A DNA stretch of 57,942 nucleotides from Erysipelotrichales bacterium (GTDB lineage Bacteria > Bacillota_I > Bacilli_A > Erysipelotrichales > Erysipelotrichaceae). The stretch spans positions 1-57,942 of the forward strand of contig CAJTIT010000017.1 in NCBI GenBank assembly GCA_910576345.1, given 5' to 3'. Both the position numbers and the translations under genes were made by a program. Of the stretch, positions 45,535-54,013 are shown piece after piece (position 1 is the stretch's first letter; every line of letters starts with the position of its first letter). The notes beneath the pieces are model-generated. The model worked only from the letters and a program-made list of their open reading frames with translations, was not told the DNA's origin and made no database searches.

Positions 45535-45644
45535 AGTCATCATGCATTGGTACACGTTCCTATTTTCATTCTTCTATAAAAACCTTTTACTTTTTGTGTC
45601 ACTTTGTGTAAAATAGTAGAGGAACAAAATAAGGATGTGAAACG

Positions 45645-46391
45645 ATGGAGCGTTTACAAAAAGTCATAGCGCAGGCTGGCATTGCTTCCAGAAGAAAAGC
45701 AGAAGCGATGATTTTAGAAGGCCGTGTATTTGTCAACGGCGTTCGTGTAAAAGAAATGGGAACCAAAGTAAAGCGCAAAGATGTGATCATGGTGGATGGC
45801 AAGATGATTGAGCGAGAGAATAAGGTCTATTTTGTCATGAATAAACCTAAAAAATGCGTCTGCACGAATGCGAATGATGAAGATCGGAAAAAAGCGATTG
45901 ATTTGATTGATTGTAATGAGCGTATTTTTACCGTAGGCCGTCTTGATTACGATACAAGCGGCGTTCTGATTTTAACAAATGATGGTGAGTTTGCGAATAT
46001 GATGGTACATCCGCGTCACCATATCCCAAAAGTGTATAATCTGACCATCAATGGTACATTGAGTGGAGAGGATATGAAAAAAATCAATCAGGGTATTGTT
46101 TTGGAGGATGGTCATAAAACACTTCCGGCAAAAGTCAAGCATATTCGTAAAGAAAAAGATGCAAAACAGACTACGTTTGATTTGATTTTGGTGGAAGGCA
46201 GAAACCGACAAGTCAAGCGAATGATGGAAGCGCTTGGCTATCAGGTCAAACGTCTTCATCGCAAGCAGCTTGGTTTTTTACGCGTGGATGATCTTAGCCA
46301 AGGTGAATATCGTATTCTCAAGCCTTTTGAAGTAAAAAAACTGAGGGCATTGGCAATGGATGGAACCTTTGAACATTTAATTAAAGAGTAG
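45645..46391 (+). CDS. rluB: 23S rRNA pseudouridine synthase, RluB/RsuA family
   Basis: This 248-residue protein has an N-terminal S4 RNA-binding domain ('LQKVIAQAGIASRRKAEAMI') and a catalytic domain with 'FTVGRLDYDTSGVLILTNDG', whose Asp is the nucleophile, and 'VEGRNRQVKRMMEALGY'. It modifies uridine in 23S rRNA near the peptidyl-transferase centre. The order spmA-spmB-rluB is conserved in Bacillus. GGATG precedes the ATG. Confidence 0.94.
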   Translation: MERLQKVIAQAGIASRRKAEAMILEGRVFVNGVRVKEMGTKVKRKDVIMVDGKMIERENKVYFVMNKPKKCVCTNANDEDRKKAIDLIDCNERIFTVGRLDYDTSGVLILTNDGEFANMMVHPRHHIPKVYNLTINGTLSGEDMKKINQGIVLEDGHKTLPAKVKHIRKEKDAKQTTFDLILVEGRNRQVKRMMEALGYQVKRLHRKQLGFLRVDDLSQGEYRILKPFEVKKLRALAMDGTFEHLIKE

Positions 46392-46482
46392 AAATCTTTT
46401 CATTATTCATTTTGTTGGCTTGAAGTACTCGTTTTTTCTTCCATTTATGACAAAAATAAGGTAAAATAGATAAGGTGATTTG

Positions 46483-47208
46483 ATGCAGCAGTATTTTGTA
46501 AATACGCTATTTGAAAATGAATGCTTGTCGCTTGATAAAGAACAAAGCCATCATATCTTGCATGTGTTGCGTATGAAAGAACATGAGAAAATACGTATTG
46601 TGGATAAAGAAGGCGTGGTATATCTTTCAGAAATCCATATTTGCGGCAAGCAGGTAATCGCACAGCGCTTACAGATGCTTCCACCCAATATTTCACCTAT
46701 TTCCATTACGTTGGCGCTGGCGCTGATTAAAAAAGAGCGTTTTGACTTTGCGATTCAAAAGGCATGTGAATTGGGTGTAAAGCAAATTCAGCCTTTTGTT
46801 TCATCACGCTGTGTTGTCAAATGCAAAAAGGATGATGCAAATAGAAAAATGGAGCGCTGGAATAAAATCGCTTTGGAAGCATGTGAGCAATGCAAACGCA
46901 CAGATTTGGTAGAGGTGATGCCTCCTTGTTCCATCAACGATTTAATTGGAATGCATGCCGACGTGAAGTTATGTGCATATGAACATGCCGATCATCATGC
47001 GAATGCATTGAAAAACATTTTAAAGAAACAAAATACTGTACAATCTTTTTTATGTGTTATCGGTCCGGAAGGCGGATTTCAAGAAAGTGAAGCTAAGACT
47101 TTGATCAGTCACGGCTTCCTTTGTACCTCACTTGGACCTAGGATCTTGCGAGCGGAAACTGCGGCGATGTCCATTGTCAATACGATCAGTGTATTTTATG
47201 AGAGTTAG
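46483..47208 (+). CDS. rsmE: 16S rRNA (uracil-1498-N3)-methyltransferase RsmE
   Basis: This protein of about 241 residues starts at ATG 46483 behind AAGGTG; TTG 46480 is in frame. It is a SPOUT/knotted methyltransferase: N-terminal PUA-like part 'QSHHILHVLRMKEHEKIRIV', catalytic part 'ALALIKKERFDFAIQKACEL', 'CVIGPEGGFQESE' and the knot 'TSLGPRILRAETAAM'. It methylates U1498 of 16S rRNA in the decoding region. Confidence 0.95.
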   Translation: MQQYFVNTLFENECLSLDKEQSHHILHVLRMKEHEKIRIVDKEGVVYLSEIHICGKQVIAQRLQMLPPNISPISITLALALIKKERFDFAIQKACELGVKQIQPFVSSRCVVKCKKDDANRKMERWNKIALEACEQCKRTDLVEVMPPCSINDLIGMHADVKLCAYEHADHHANALKNILKKQNTVQSFLCVIGPEGGFQESEAKTLISHGFLCTSLGPRILRAETAAMSIVNTISVFYES

Positions 47209-47219
47209 GGGCGTAATCG

Positions 47220-47975
47220 ATGAAGAAAAACGTAGAGGAAGTTTTACATAAAAAATATCACAAGAAACTGGAAAAATTAAATGCATACAAGGAAAAACTG
47301 AAACGCATGCAGATGACGTTTCGCGAGTACGGTGTTGGGTGCGTCATCAAAGACGAATGGAGTTATTACCAGATTGAGATTATTTATGAAAGCATTCTCA
47401 ATAAGAAGAAATTTGAGGATACATATTTGACGACGTATGTATCCATGCATGACTTTTGGCACGATTTGGATTATCAGGAGCGCAAGCATCAGATGAATGT
47501 GGATATAGATTTAATGCGCAGGGAACTGAAGTCATTTCCTTATGAAAATGAGGATATCTACATGCCCATGTTTGATCAGCGCATGAATCGACTGTATGTG
47601 CAGGAAATCGTGTTGATGGAACTGAAACAGTATCATCGTTATATTAAAAAATTCGATGACGTGATTCAAAAGAATATGTATGGTATTTTACCATATGTAT
47701 ATAATTTTACAAGTTGTTTGTTTATTTGCGGAGACGATTCGTATTTCTGTATCTACAATCCGGATGTGAATCGACTGTATTTTATTGAGAATTTCAATTG
47801 TACGCATACGCTAAATTTTGATCCTTCCAAAAATCATGCGACGACGTTTGAGGAGTTGAAGGCAATCGCAGATGCATACATGCACAAAGAGGATCAGTTG
47901 TGCGCCAAATTGATCGCAGGCAGCCGTTTGGTGTCCGATCGAACAAAGAAAAAGATGAAACGATTGGCTAGGTGA
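47220..47975 (+). CDS. Protein of unknown function downstream of rsmE
   Basis: This 251-residue soluble protein is not recognised. It begins with a Lys-rich helix ('EEVLHKKYHKKLEKLNAYKE'), has a Tyr/Asp-rich middle ('TTYVSMHDFWHDLDYQERKH') and a cysteine-containing block ('NFTSCLFICGDDSYFCIYNP'), and ends in a basic helix ('SDRTKKKMKRLAR'). No membrane segment or signal peptide is present. It starts 11 nt behind the rsmE stop and is probably co-transcribed. The clear start and full open frame argue that it is a real gene. Confidence 0.75.
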   Translation: MKKNVEEVLHKKYHKKLEKLNAYKEKLKRMQMTFREYGVGCVIKDEWSYYQIEIIYESILNKKKFEDTYLTTYVSMHDFWHDLDYQERKHQMNVDIDLMRRELKSFPYENEDIYMPMFDQRMNRLYVQEIVLMELKQYHRYIKKFDDVIQKNMYGILPYVYNFTSCLFICGDDSYFCIYNPDVNRLYFIENFNCTHTLNFDPSKNHATTFEELKAIADAYMHKEDQLCAKLIAGSRLVSDRTKKKMKRLAR

Positions 47976-48377
47976 TTACAATCGTTTTTTTATACATCTG
48001 TATTTTTTCTATGTATTTTGAAAGATTGTTTTATTAGAGTTTTGGACAGATAATTGATTACTTAAGGCTACCTTTGAGAATGGCGATCCTGTGGAAATCT
48101 TGGAGTATGAACACAATCGCAGTTAAGGAATTATCTCTATTGTTTCGTGAGTTTGGCGCCTTTATTCATTCTGATAAGGTGCGCCATCTTTCGTGCAAAT
48201 TATCTAATGGTTTTACCCGCATTTGTAAATTCTCTTGGTATGATGTTCTTTTTTATCTTTTTTTACGTTTTGAAAAATGTACCCTTCTGAAATCGCTAAG
48301 TATTGCAGTGGTATTGTTGTTCATTGGCTGACATTCTATTTTCCATCTTAGTGCTATTTAATTATCAATCTTTAAGA
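47976..48377. other. Gene-poor stretch with coding relics
   Basis: No complete gene is supported. A short open stretch on the + strand ending with '...FENGDPVEILEYEHNRS' and a stop at about 48126 looks like the C-terminus of a lost protein. An overlapping 85-codon frame (48074-48331) has no ribosome site and no recognisable motif. The reverse strand has an open piece of about 22 residues flanked by stops. I read the region as a decayed accessory insertion. Confidence 0.4.
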
Positions 48378-48827
48378 TTACTTCCTGCGTTTCTTAAATT
48401 TCTCCTTTGCATACTCGTAGGCTTCTTGGATATATGGTTTCAATTCCTCGAATGTCTGTTTAGAGGGGTTCAATGCACATATCCACGCCATCCATGCGTA
48501 GACAGGATGGGGGAGTATCTCATTCAATACGGTAAATTCATAATCCATATCTACAATGCCGCCTGCTGGCGGACGTTTTGGGATTGATCCAAACAATTCC
48601 ACAAAAGTGCTTTTCTTTATTCCCATATTCACACGGTAGACGTTCTCTCTGTTTAAACCGGAACTTTTGTCATTGTCACCGTCTTTTTCCTTAACCGTCA
48701 ATATATAAACGCCACGCTTCAGTACATGGTCCGGGTTATAGAAAATCCCTTTCTCGCCCCAACTTTCAACTAAGACTGTCCCCTCAAGATTTTGAAGGCA
48801 GTAATTCAATATTTTATCTGGTGTCAT
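48378..48827 (-). CDS. DUF6194-type conserved protein
   Basis: This 149-residue protein begins 'MTPDKILNYCLQNLEGTVLV' and continues with 'ESWGEKGIFYNPDHVLKRGV', 'YILTVKEKDGDNDKSS' and a C-terminal 'HPVYAWMAWICALNPSKQTF'. It resembles a widespread family of small cytosolic proteins of unknown function (DUF6194-like, MmcQ/YjbR-like size and shape). GGAG lies before the ATG. It has full length and is not damaged, unlike its surroundings. Its strand matches the AraC unit to its right but not the core genes to its left. Confidence 0.75.
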   Translation of the reverse strand: MTPDKILNYCLQNLEGTVLVESWGEKGIFYNPDHVLKRGVYILTVKEKDGDNDKSSGLNRENVYRVNMGIKKSTFVELFGSIPKRPPAGGIVDMDYEFTVLNEILPHPVYAWMAWICALNPSKQTFEELKPYIQEAYEYAKEKFKKRRK

Positions 48828-48961
48828 TTTGCCAGCTCCATTTCTGACTTACTTCTAATTTTCCTATGAGGTTTTTAGAATATCATAGTGGCTATATCTG
48901 TGTCAAGATTTTGGACAAGCTTTTTAGTAATCCCTGTTGTCAGAGATTTTATTCAAGGTGC

Positions 48962-49000
48962 CATAAAAATTGGGTGAGAGAATTTTATCCCTCACCCAAT
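48962..49000 (-). terminator. Intrinsic terminator on the minus strand after the AraC/KTR unit
   Basis: ATTGGGTGAG (48969-48978) and CTCACCCAAT (48991-49000) form a perfect 10-bp stem. Read on the minus strand, it is followed by TTTTT. Confidence 0.85.
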
Positions 49001-49139
49001 AGCCCGTTGGAAAATGGCTTGTCTTAGAAACCTATAAAATTTTCTTCAGCTTTTCCATAAGTGTTCCAATTTTGCATAAATCGCTTCTACAATCAATACC
49101 GATAATGGAGTTTCATTTTCAATATCATTTCGCAAGCCC

Positions 49140-49317
49140 TCAATACGCTGGCTCTTTAATGACGATTACTTGTAAATGTGTTACTTTAATCAATGTTTTC
49201 TGCTTGCATTTCGGACAGGATACCAAGAAATTTGTTCACTCTGTATCTTTCCTGATTCTGGTTTTGGATCTTGTTGCCGCAAATAGGGCAGTTTATCCAT
49301 TGTATCATAGAATTCAT
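49140..49317 (-). pseudogene. Cysteine-rich KTR-domain protein, frameshifted and interrupted
   Basis: From ATG 49317 the minus strand reads 'MIQWINCPICGNKI' and loses the frame. In the next frame 'KTRIRKDTE', a stop, then 'TNFLVSCPKCKQKTLIKVTH' and 'IKEPAY' follow to the TGA at 49140-49142. Together they match the small zinc-binding Cys-rich KTR protein (two CxxC pairs), which is frequent in integrative elements of gut Firmicutes and often lies behind an AraC gene. One frameshift and one nonsense codon make it inactive. It starts 2 nt after the AraC stop. Confidence 0.75.
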
Positions 49318-49319
49318 AG

Positions 49320-50165
49320 CTATTTTTTTACTACAGGTATCCATACTTCATATTGTGCATTTTGTGGGTCCGGATTTAGGTAAACCTCGACATCGGGAGC
49401 ATTGCCATATTCGTATCCCGATGTTGGCAGCCATTCTGTTACGATACGTCGTTCTAATTCCTGAATAGACTGATTTGTACCCTCTCCAGAAAAGATTGCC
49501 CATGTAGATGCCGGCACGATATATTCTTCAAGTTCATTCTTTTCTTGTGAAGTTGATACTGCAATATAATACTTCCATGGTTCAGTATCATTACAAGTGC
49601 TGACGCCAAGTACTCCCATAGGCGGCGTATCCATTATACTGATTAATCTTTGCAATGTTCCGTTCATAGATATTTCCTGCCATTTTGGAGGTATCACTGT
49701 AAAATTTTTTTCAATGTCCTTATGAAGCGGTACCGATACGCCTACAATACGGAATGCATCTTTTATTTCAATTCGATAATTCATTTCTTCCACTCCTTTA
49801 ACTGTAATTTTAAATAAGATAGGCGGGAAGGATTTTACGGATACACCCTCGTTTTTAACGGCAGATGGGGCGACTCCATGAACAGATTGAAATGCTCTGT
49901 TAAATGCAGTTGGGGAATTATATCCATATTTTCCTGCCACATCAATGATTTTCATACCTTTACCCTGTAAATCTACAGCGGCAAGTGACATTTTTCTTCT
50001 ACGGATATATTCAGATAAAGAAATTCCTGCCATATAGGTAAACATTCTCTGGAAATGATAAGAAGAACAACAGGCAATCTGCCCAAGCTGTTCATAATCT
50101 ATTTCATCTGTCAAATGTTCCTCAATATAATCGATTGCATCATTTAATCTTTCAATCCATTCCAT
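49320..50165 (-). CDS. AraC-family regulator with GyrI-like effector-binding domain
   Basis: This 281-residue protein has an N-terminal pair of HTH motifs ('LGQIACCSSYHFQRMFTYMA' and 'IDVAGKYGYNSPTAFNRAFQ') in residues about 8-105, then a GyrI-like domain ('YRIEIKDAFRIVGVSVPLHK', 'YIVPASTWAIFSGEGTNQ', 'VEVYLNPDPQNAQYEVWIPV'). Such proteins resemble Rob/SoxS-like sensors of small amphipathic compounds. AGGAGG stands before the ATG at 50165. The gene is intact although its neighbours are broken. It belongs to a mobile AraC-KTR unit. Confidence 0.92.
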   Translation of the reverse strand: MEWIERLNDAIDYIEEHLTDEIDYEQLGQIACCSSYHFQRMFTYMAGISLSEYIRRRKMSLAAVDLQGKGMKIIDVAGKYGYNSPTAFNRAFQSVHGVAPSAVKNEGVSVKSFPPILFKITVKGVEEMNYRIEIKDAFRIVGVSVPLHKDIEKNFTVIPPKWQEISMNGTLQRLISIMDTPPMGVLGVSTCNDTEPWKYYIAVSTSQEKNELEEYIVPASTWAIFSGEGTNQSIQELERRIVTEWLPTSGYEYGNAPDVEVYLNPDPQNAQYEVWIPVVKK

Positions 50166-50198
50166 AACAAAAATCCTCCTAGCCGTTTTTAGTATATA

Positions 50199-50488
50199 TT
50201 ACGATTCCGTTTTTTTCCTCTCAATCTCTGCACAAAAAAGAGAGGTAATTATGATAGTGATTGATATTTGTTTTTCTTGCTTGACTGCATAAGTCCGGGT
50301 AAATAAAGTATAGCATATTTCGTCTTTGATAAAATGTGTCCCACACTGCCGAAATTCAAAATGTACTTTGCAGGCGATACATTGCTCCTGTATGGAAAGT
50401 ACCCACGCATAGTCAAGTGGTCTGATATTTCTTTCTGATTCAGATTCCATTATTTTGCGGCTTCTTGTGCTGTCATATATTCAAACAT
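50199..50488 (-). pseudogene. Remnant of a small excisionase-like HTH protein
   Basis: AGGAGG precedes ATG 50488 on the minus strand, and the frame reads 'MFEYMTAQEAAK' then TAA, followed by 'WNLNQKEISDH'. This start fits the short MerR/excisionase-like HTH proteins found in integrative elements, which read xYMTxxEAAxxWxIS. The rest is out of frame and not interpretable. The identification is tentative. Confidence 0.45.
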
Positions 50489-50516
50489 GTTTGACCTCCT
50501 ATTGCGTACTGTATAT

Positions 50517-50545
50517 AGTATAGCCGCTTGAACAAACTGTATCAA
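50517..50545 (-). promoter_or_regulatory. Promoter of the HTH-AraC-KTR unit
   Basis: On the minus strand TTGATA (50545-50540), 17 nt, TATACT (50522-50517). It is 29 nt before the ribosome-site/ATG of the HTH remnant. Confidence 0.75.
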
Positions 50546-51069
50546 GTGCAGAATTATGAACTTCAATCAAAGTTCTCCGAAAAGAAAAGCGGCGTTTACC
50601 CTCTGTCGCCATGTTGTTTATGCAAAATGATTTACTCGTTTGTAATCTCCCTCGCATAAGCCCTTATGTTACCTAGGTGTCAGTCCATTCTAAGGCGTTT
50701 TCTGCCTTTAACTGTAAATTGGTGCACAAAATTAAAGTGCCTATTCGCCTCGACAGACACAATCAACGTTGGGGTAGGAATGTCGCTTTCAAGTAATCCT
50801 CTTTGCTTCCGCTTGGATGGCAGAAATTGGCTCAAAGTTGCTTATAATAGAGAACGTTTACGTAACGTTGAACCGTAATTAAGTTCAAGAGCTATATCAT
50901 AACTTAATATTGGTGGAAGGCTTTTCAAGTAAGAAAATTGTTTTAATGTACTTTTTTTAAACGTTGCCTTTTCTATTTTGTAGGAAAGAAGATTTGAGAA
51001 ATAAAAGATGCCAACCTATAATCTTAAGTTGACACCATTGGCCCTTAATTATGGGCGATCATTTATGTA
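50546..51069. other. Gene-poor stretch left of tRNA-Thr
   Basis: No gene with a ribosome site is seen. A + strand frame (50666-50878) and minus-strand stretches such as '...IPTPTLIVSVEANRHF' are open for 50-70 codons, but without a start or recognisable domain. Base composition is somewhat richer in G+C than the flanks, and the stretch is likely the rest of the inserted element whose right border would be the tRNA gene. Confidence 0.35.
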
Positions 51070-51144
51070 TGGTGCCGACGGAGGGATTTGAACCCCCGAC
51101 CTACTCATTACGAATGAGTTGCACTACCCCTGTGCTACGTCGGC
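51070..51144 (-). tRNA. tRNA-Thr (anticodon CGT)
   Basis: Read on the minus strand, the acceptor stem GCCGACG (51144-51138) pairs with CGTCGGC (51080-51074), the anticodon arm is ACTCA-TTCGTAA-TGAGT with anticodon CGT, and the T arm is GGGGGTTCAAATCCCTC. The CCA end is encoded (TGG at 51070-51072 on +). The 3' end points to the decayed element at the left, which is the side where integrases usually insert. Confidence 0.97.
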
Positions 51145-51332
51145 ATTTGCAAGTCATATTTTAACATCAAATGTATAGAAATTCAATATATTTATCAATG
51201 AAATGCGATAAACGTGAATTGAAAAAGTTTAATAAGTGTGGTCGCTTGTAATTCCATGATTCAAGCGGTGCTATTCTTTTTAACAAAAACTGCTTTGTAT
51301 AATACTGTGCAATACAAAGGGAGGTGATAATT

Positions 51333-51500
51333 ATGAACTTTTTAATCAGAATGAATGAACAAGCAGAAAAGTTGTTTAAGAGGTATGTAGATTTTCATGG
51401 TTTCTCTTTAGTTGAGGCATATAAAACAGCTTTATTAGAAATAAACGTAGATGAATATGATATCGCTTTGTCAGAACAAGATTACAATGAACAGTCTTAG
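51333..51500 (+). CDS. RelB-like antitoxin (DUF6290 type), no toxin beside it
   Basis: This 55-residue protein begins 'MNFLIRMNEQAEKLFKRYVD' and continues 'FHGFSLVEAYKTALLE' and 'EYDIALSEQDYNEQS'. The start resembles the ribbon-helix-helix of RelB/DUF6290 antitoxins: one beta strand, a helix, and an acidic tail that would wrap a toxin. GGGAGGTG is well placed. A RelE/ParE toxin gene normally starts right at the stop of such an antitoxin; here only non-coding sequence follows. The gene is too short for ordinary gene calling. Confidence 0.75.
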   Translation: MNFLIRMNEQAEKLFKRYVDFHGFSLVEAYKTALLEINVDEYDIALSEQDYNEQS

Positions 51501-51752
51501 TCGATGGTTGTTTAATTTAGGGAAAAGAAAGAAACGAGAATAGAAATTGCTATAAGGAAAACCATGAAATTCAATGTATGAAGCAAACAAAAGCGATGAA
51601 CATGAAGAAAATCATGGATGAATTATCACTAAAAGTATTGAGAATCAATTCACAAAATTCAAAAATTATGATAAGATTTTTTATGTTTGAAATATGAATA
51701 GTATTCTATTATCTACATCCTTATGGATGTCATTCTTATAAATGGTGAACAT

Positions 51753-52592
51753 ATGCAATTTAAAAAAATATATATTGAAATTACAAATGTATGCAACTTA
51801 CATTGCAGCTTCTGTATCCAACATCAGCGTCCATCTGCATATATGGATCTGTCTAGTTTTTCGCATATTTTACAACAGATTCAACCATATACACGCTATA
51901 TCTATCTGCATGTTATGGGAGAACCGTTATTGCATCCGCAACTTCATGATTTTTTAATATTGGCAAAACAAATGGGATTTTTTGTAAATCTAACCAGCAA
52001 CGCTACTTTGTTAAAACAGCGTAAGAATATACTGTTGGGAAACATACGGCAATTGAATCTGTCTATTCATTCATTTCCTATGGAGCAAGGATGTCATCCT
52101 GTAGATTATATGGAACAATGTTTGGATGTTGGAGATGCATTGGCAGAACATGACACGTATGTCAGTTATCGTTTCTGGAATCAGAAACAAGGTAGATTGG
52201 ATCATGAAAGTATGCGAGTGCTGGAAATGATTTTTGATCATTATCAAATAGCGAAAACATATGAAAATACATGTTTAAAAGATAAGCGTTTTTTACATTT
52301 TGAGGAACAATTCGCATGGCCGGATCTTTTCAGTCCTTGGATTTCTGCGACAGGCAGCTGTTATGGTCTGCGGCATCAATGTGCTATTTTGGTGGATGGA
52401 AGTGTAGTACCGTGCTGTTTGGACGCAAAAGGTGTTTTAACGCTGGGAAACATTATGGAACAGCCTTTTTCAAAGATTTTGTCTTCATCAAAAGTGCAGG
52501 CAATCATACAAGGCTTTCAAAATCGAAAATGTGTAGCATCCCTTTGCCAACATTGTGGATATCGAATGCGATTTGATGAGGTGAAGAAATGA
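51753..52592 (+). CDS. Radical SAM protein with SPASM-like C-terminal cysteines
   Basis: This 279-residue protein (start at ATG 51753; ATG 51723 gives a 10-residue extension without better ribosome site) begins 'MQFKKIYIEITNVCNLHCSF', containing the CxxxCxxC cluster motif 'CNLHCSFC'. The barrel continues with 'YIYLHVMGEPLLHPQLHDF' and 'VNLTSNATLL'. The C-terminal part has extra cysteines ('GSCYGLRHQCAILVDGSVVP', 'CCLDAKG', 'CVASLCQHCGYR') as in SPASM/twitch proteins holding a second cluster. The substrate is unknown. It overlaps the GNAT gene by 4 nt. Confidence 0.9.
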   Translation: MQFKKIYIEITNVCNLHCSFCIQHQRPSAYMDLSSFSHILQQIQPYTRYIYLHVMGEPLLHPQLHDFLILAKQMGFFVNLTSNATLLKQRKNILLGNIRQLNLSIHSFPMEQGCHPVDYMEQCLDVGDALAEHDTYVSYRFWNQKQGRLDHESMRVLEMIFDHYQIAKTYENTCLKDKRFLHFEEQFAWPDLFSPWISATGSCYGLRHQCAILVDGSVVPCCLDAKGVLTLGNIMEQPFSKILSSSKVQAIIQGFQNRKCVASLCQHCGYRMRFDEVKK

Positions 52593-53119
52593 TAAAAAAA
52601 GTCTCTGTACAGGAATTTGATGCTATATATGAAATCATGAGTGTTTCATTTCCTCGCTGTGAGCGAAGAACAAAAGATGGTCAAAGAGCGTTGTTTTCCC
52701 TTGCAAACTATACAGTATACGGATGGTATGAACAAAAACGAATTTGTGCGTTTTTGGCAGCTTACACATTGGATCAATGGCGCTTTGTGGAACATTTGGC
52801 AACGGATCAGACATTTCGCGGTCAAAATATTGGACATCAGATCATGGAGGCATATGTAAACGCAGATCCACGTAAAGTCGTACTGGAAGTTGAACCGGAT
52901 GAGAATACAATCACACATCGCCGCATTGCTTTTTATAAGCGATTGGGATTTTCTTTGTATCCTGATTTTCCGTATGCACAACCATCATTTCATGGAGAGA
53001 ATGCAGTGCCGCTTTGTTTGATGGTCAATGATAAACATTTGAAAACAGATGATTTGAGAGCCATTCAAAGGTCTTTGTATCAGGATGTTTATCATCTTGA
53101 TATAAGCAATATTATTTAA
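52589..53119 (+). CDS. GNAT-family N-acetyltransferase
   Basis: This 176-residue acetyl-CoA-dependent acyltransferase has 'VEHLATDQTFRGQNIGHQIM' with the acetyl-CoA-binding loop (RGQNIG), followed by 'VVLEVEPDENTITHRRIAFY' and 'YKRLGFSLYPDFPY'. It starts 4 nt inside the radical SAM gene (ATGA), so the two are coupled. A joint pathway is possible but not shown. The substrate cannot be read. Confidence 0.9.
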   Translation: MIKKVSVQEFDAIYEIMSVSFPRCERRTKDGQRALFSLANYTVYGWYEQKRICAFLAAYTLDQWRFVEHLATDQTFRGQNIGHQIMEAYVNADPRKVVLEVEPDENTITHRRIAFYKRLGFSLYPDFPYAQPSFHGENAVPLCLMVNDKHLKTDDLRAIQRSLYQDVYHLDISNII

Positions 53120-53192
53120 TTTGGAATTAGGCGAACATTACAGTACCATTTTTATAATCCTCATATACTGTTAGGGAAAGGAGGATTTTGTA

Positions 53193-53717
53193 ATGTATAC
53201 TCGTAGTGTATTAAAACAAGGAGATATTGGCATTGGTGTGAATAAACATCAGGCATATCTGAACATGTTCCAACAGCGTGGATTCATCCAAACGCGCAAC
53301 TTGCAAGATGGTGTCTATGGACCAAGAACGATTCAGGCTGTCAAAGAATTTCAGCGCTATTCCAGCTTACCTGAGGATGGAGTGATTGGCAATGCGACTT
53401 GGGATGCGATTGTAAACAAGATTCGTGAGCTTGGTATTATCACCAATATTCCGGTCGCAGACAATAACTTCTTTTTATCATCTGGCGTAACCGGTATCAG
53501 CGTATTTAAAATGCAGGAGTATCTCAATGAAATCGCAGCTGAAAATCAGTGTTTGCGTCCTGTTCCTGTTGATGGGATGTATGGCCCTCGCACAACGACA
53601 GCTGTGCAGATGTTTCAGTATTTGTATGATCTGAACATTGATGGTGTGATTGGAAAAGCAACATGGGATGCGATTGTCAATGAAAGAAATCGTATCACCA
53701 AACCAACACAAATGTAA
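53193..53717 (+). CDS. Protein with two peptidoglycan-binding domains
   Basis: This 174-residue protein consists of two PG_binding_1 repeats: residues about 8-75 ending in 'GPRTIQAVKEFQRYSSLPED' and 'GVIGNATWDAIVNKI', and residues about 88-168 with 'GPRTTTAVQMFQYLYDLNID' and 'GVIGKATWDAIVNER'. No catalytic domain or signal peptide is visible. Proteins like this recognise cell wall or spore cortex and are often parts of lytic enzymes. GGAGG is about 9 nt upstream, and a strong terminator follows. Confidence 0.9.
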   Translation: MYTRSVLKQGDIGIGVNKHQAYLNMFQQRGFIQTRNLQDGVYGPRTIQAVKEFQRYSSLPEDGVIGNATWDAIVNKIRELGIITNIPVADNNFFLSSGVTGISVFKMQEYLNEIAAENQCLRPVPVDGMYGPRTTTAVQMFQYLYDLNIDGVIGKATWDAIVNERNRITKPTQM

Positions 53718-53730
53718 GAAAATCAGACGG

Positions 53731-53767
53731 AGAAATCGATTGAGCGTATCAATTGGTTTCTTTTTTT
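53731..53767 (+). terminator. Intrinsic terminator after the peptidoglycan-binding gene
   Basis: AGAAATCGATTGA (53731-53743) pairs along 13 positions with TCAATTGGTTTCT (53749-53761), including G-T pairs, followed by T. Confidence 0.88.
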
Positions 53768-54013
53768 ATATTTGCTTGGAGATGATAGAAATATCATTGA
53801 TATTTACTTGTTATATAACTTTATTTCGTATATCCATACAGCTTGTGACCCATATACATGTAATGTATAAAATGCTAGTTTTTGATAATTTATATACAAA
53901 AAATGTAAATTAATATTATAAATATGAAATATTTATATTAAATTAACGTTTTTGAAATAAAAAGATTGAATTTTTTTGTTGTTTCTTGTATGATGAAAAA
54001 AAGGGGTGTTGTT

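Noticed and set aside
48074-48331. 85-codon + strand frame as a gene
   Set aside because: No ribosome site, no recognisable motif, and composition like non-coding sequence.
49072-49383. 103-codon + strand frame as a gene
   Set aside because: It is antisense to the KTR pseudogene and the AraC 3' end, which have clear protein similarity.
47976-51069. Direct repeats of the tRNA-Thr 3' end as attachment sites
   Set aside because: I looked for a second copy of GTTCAAATCCCTCCG or its complement left of the tRNA and saw none.
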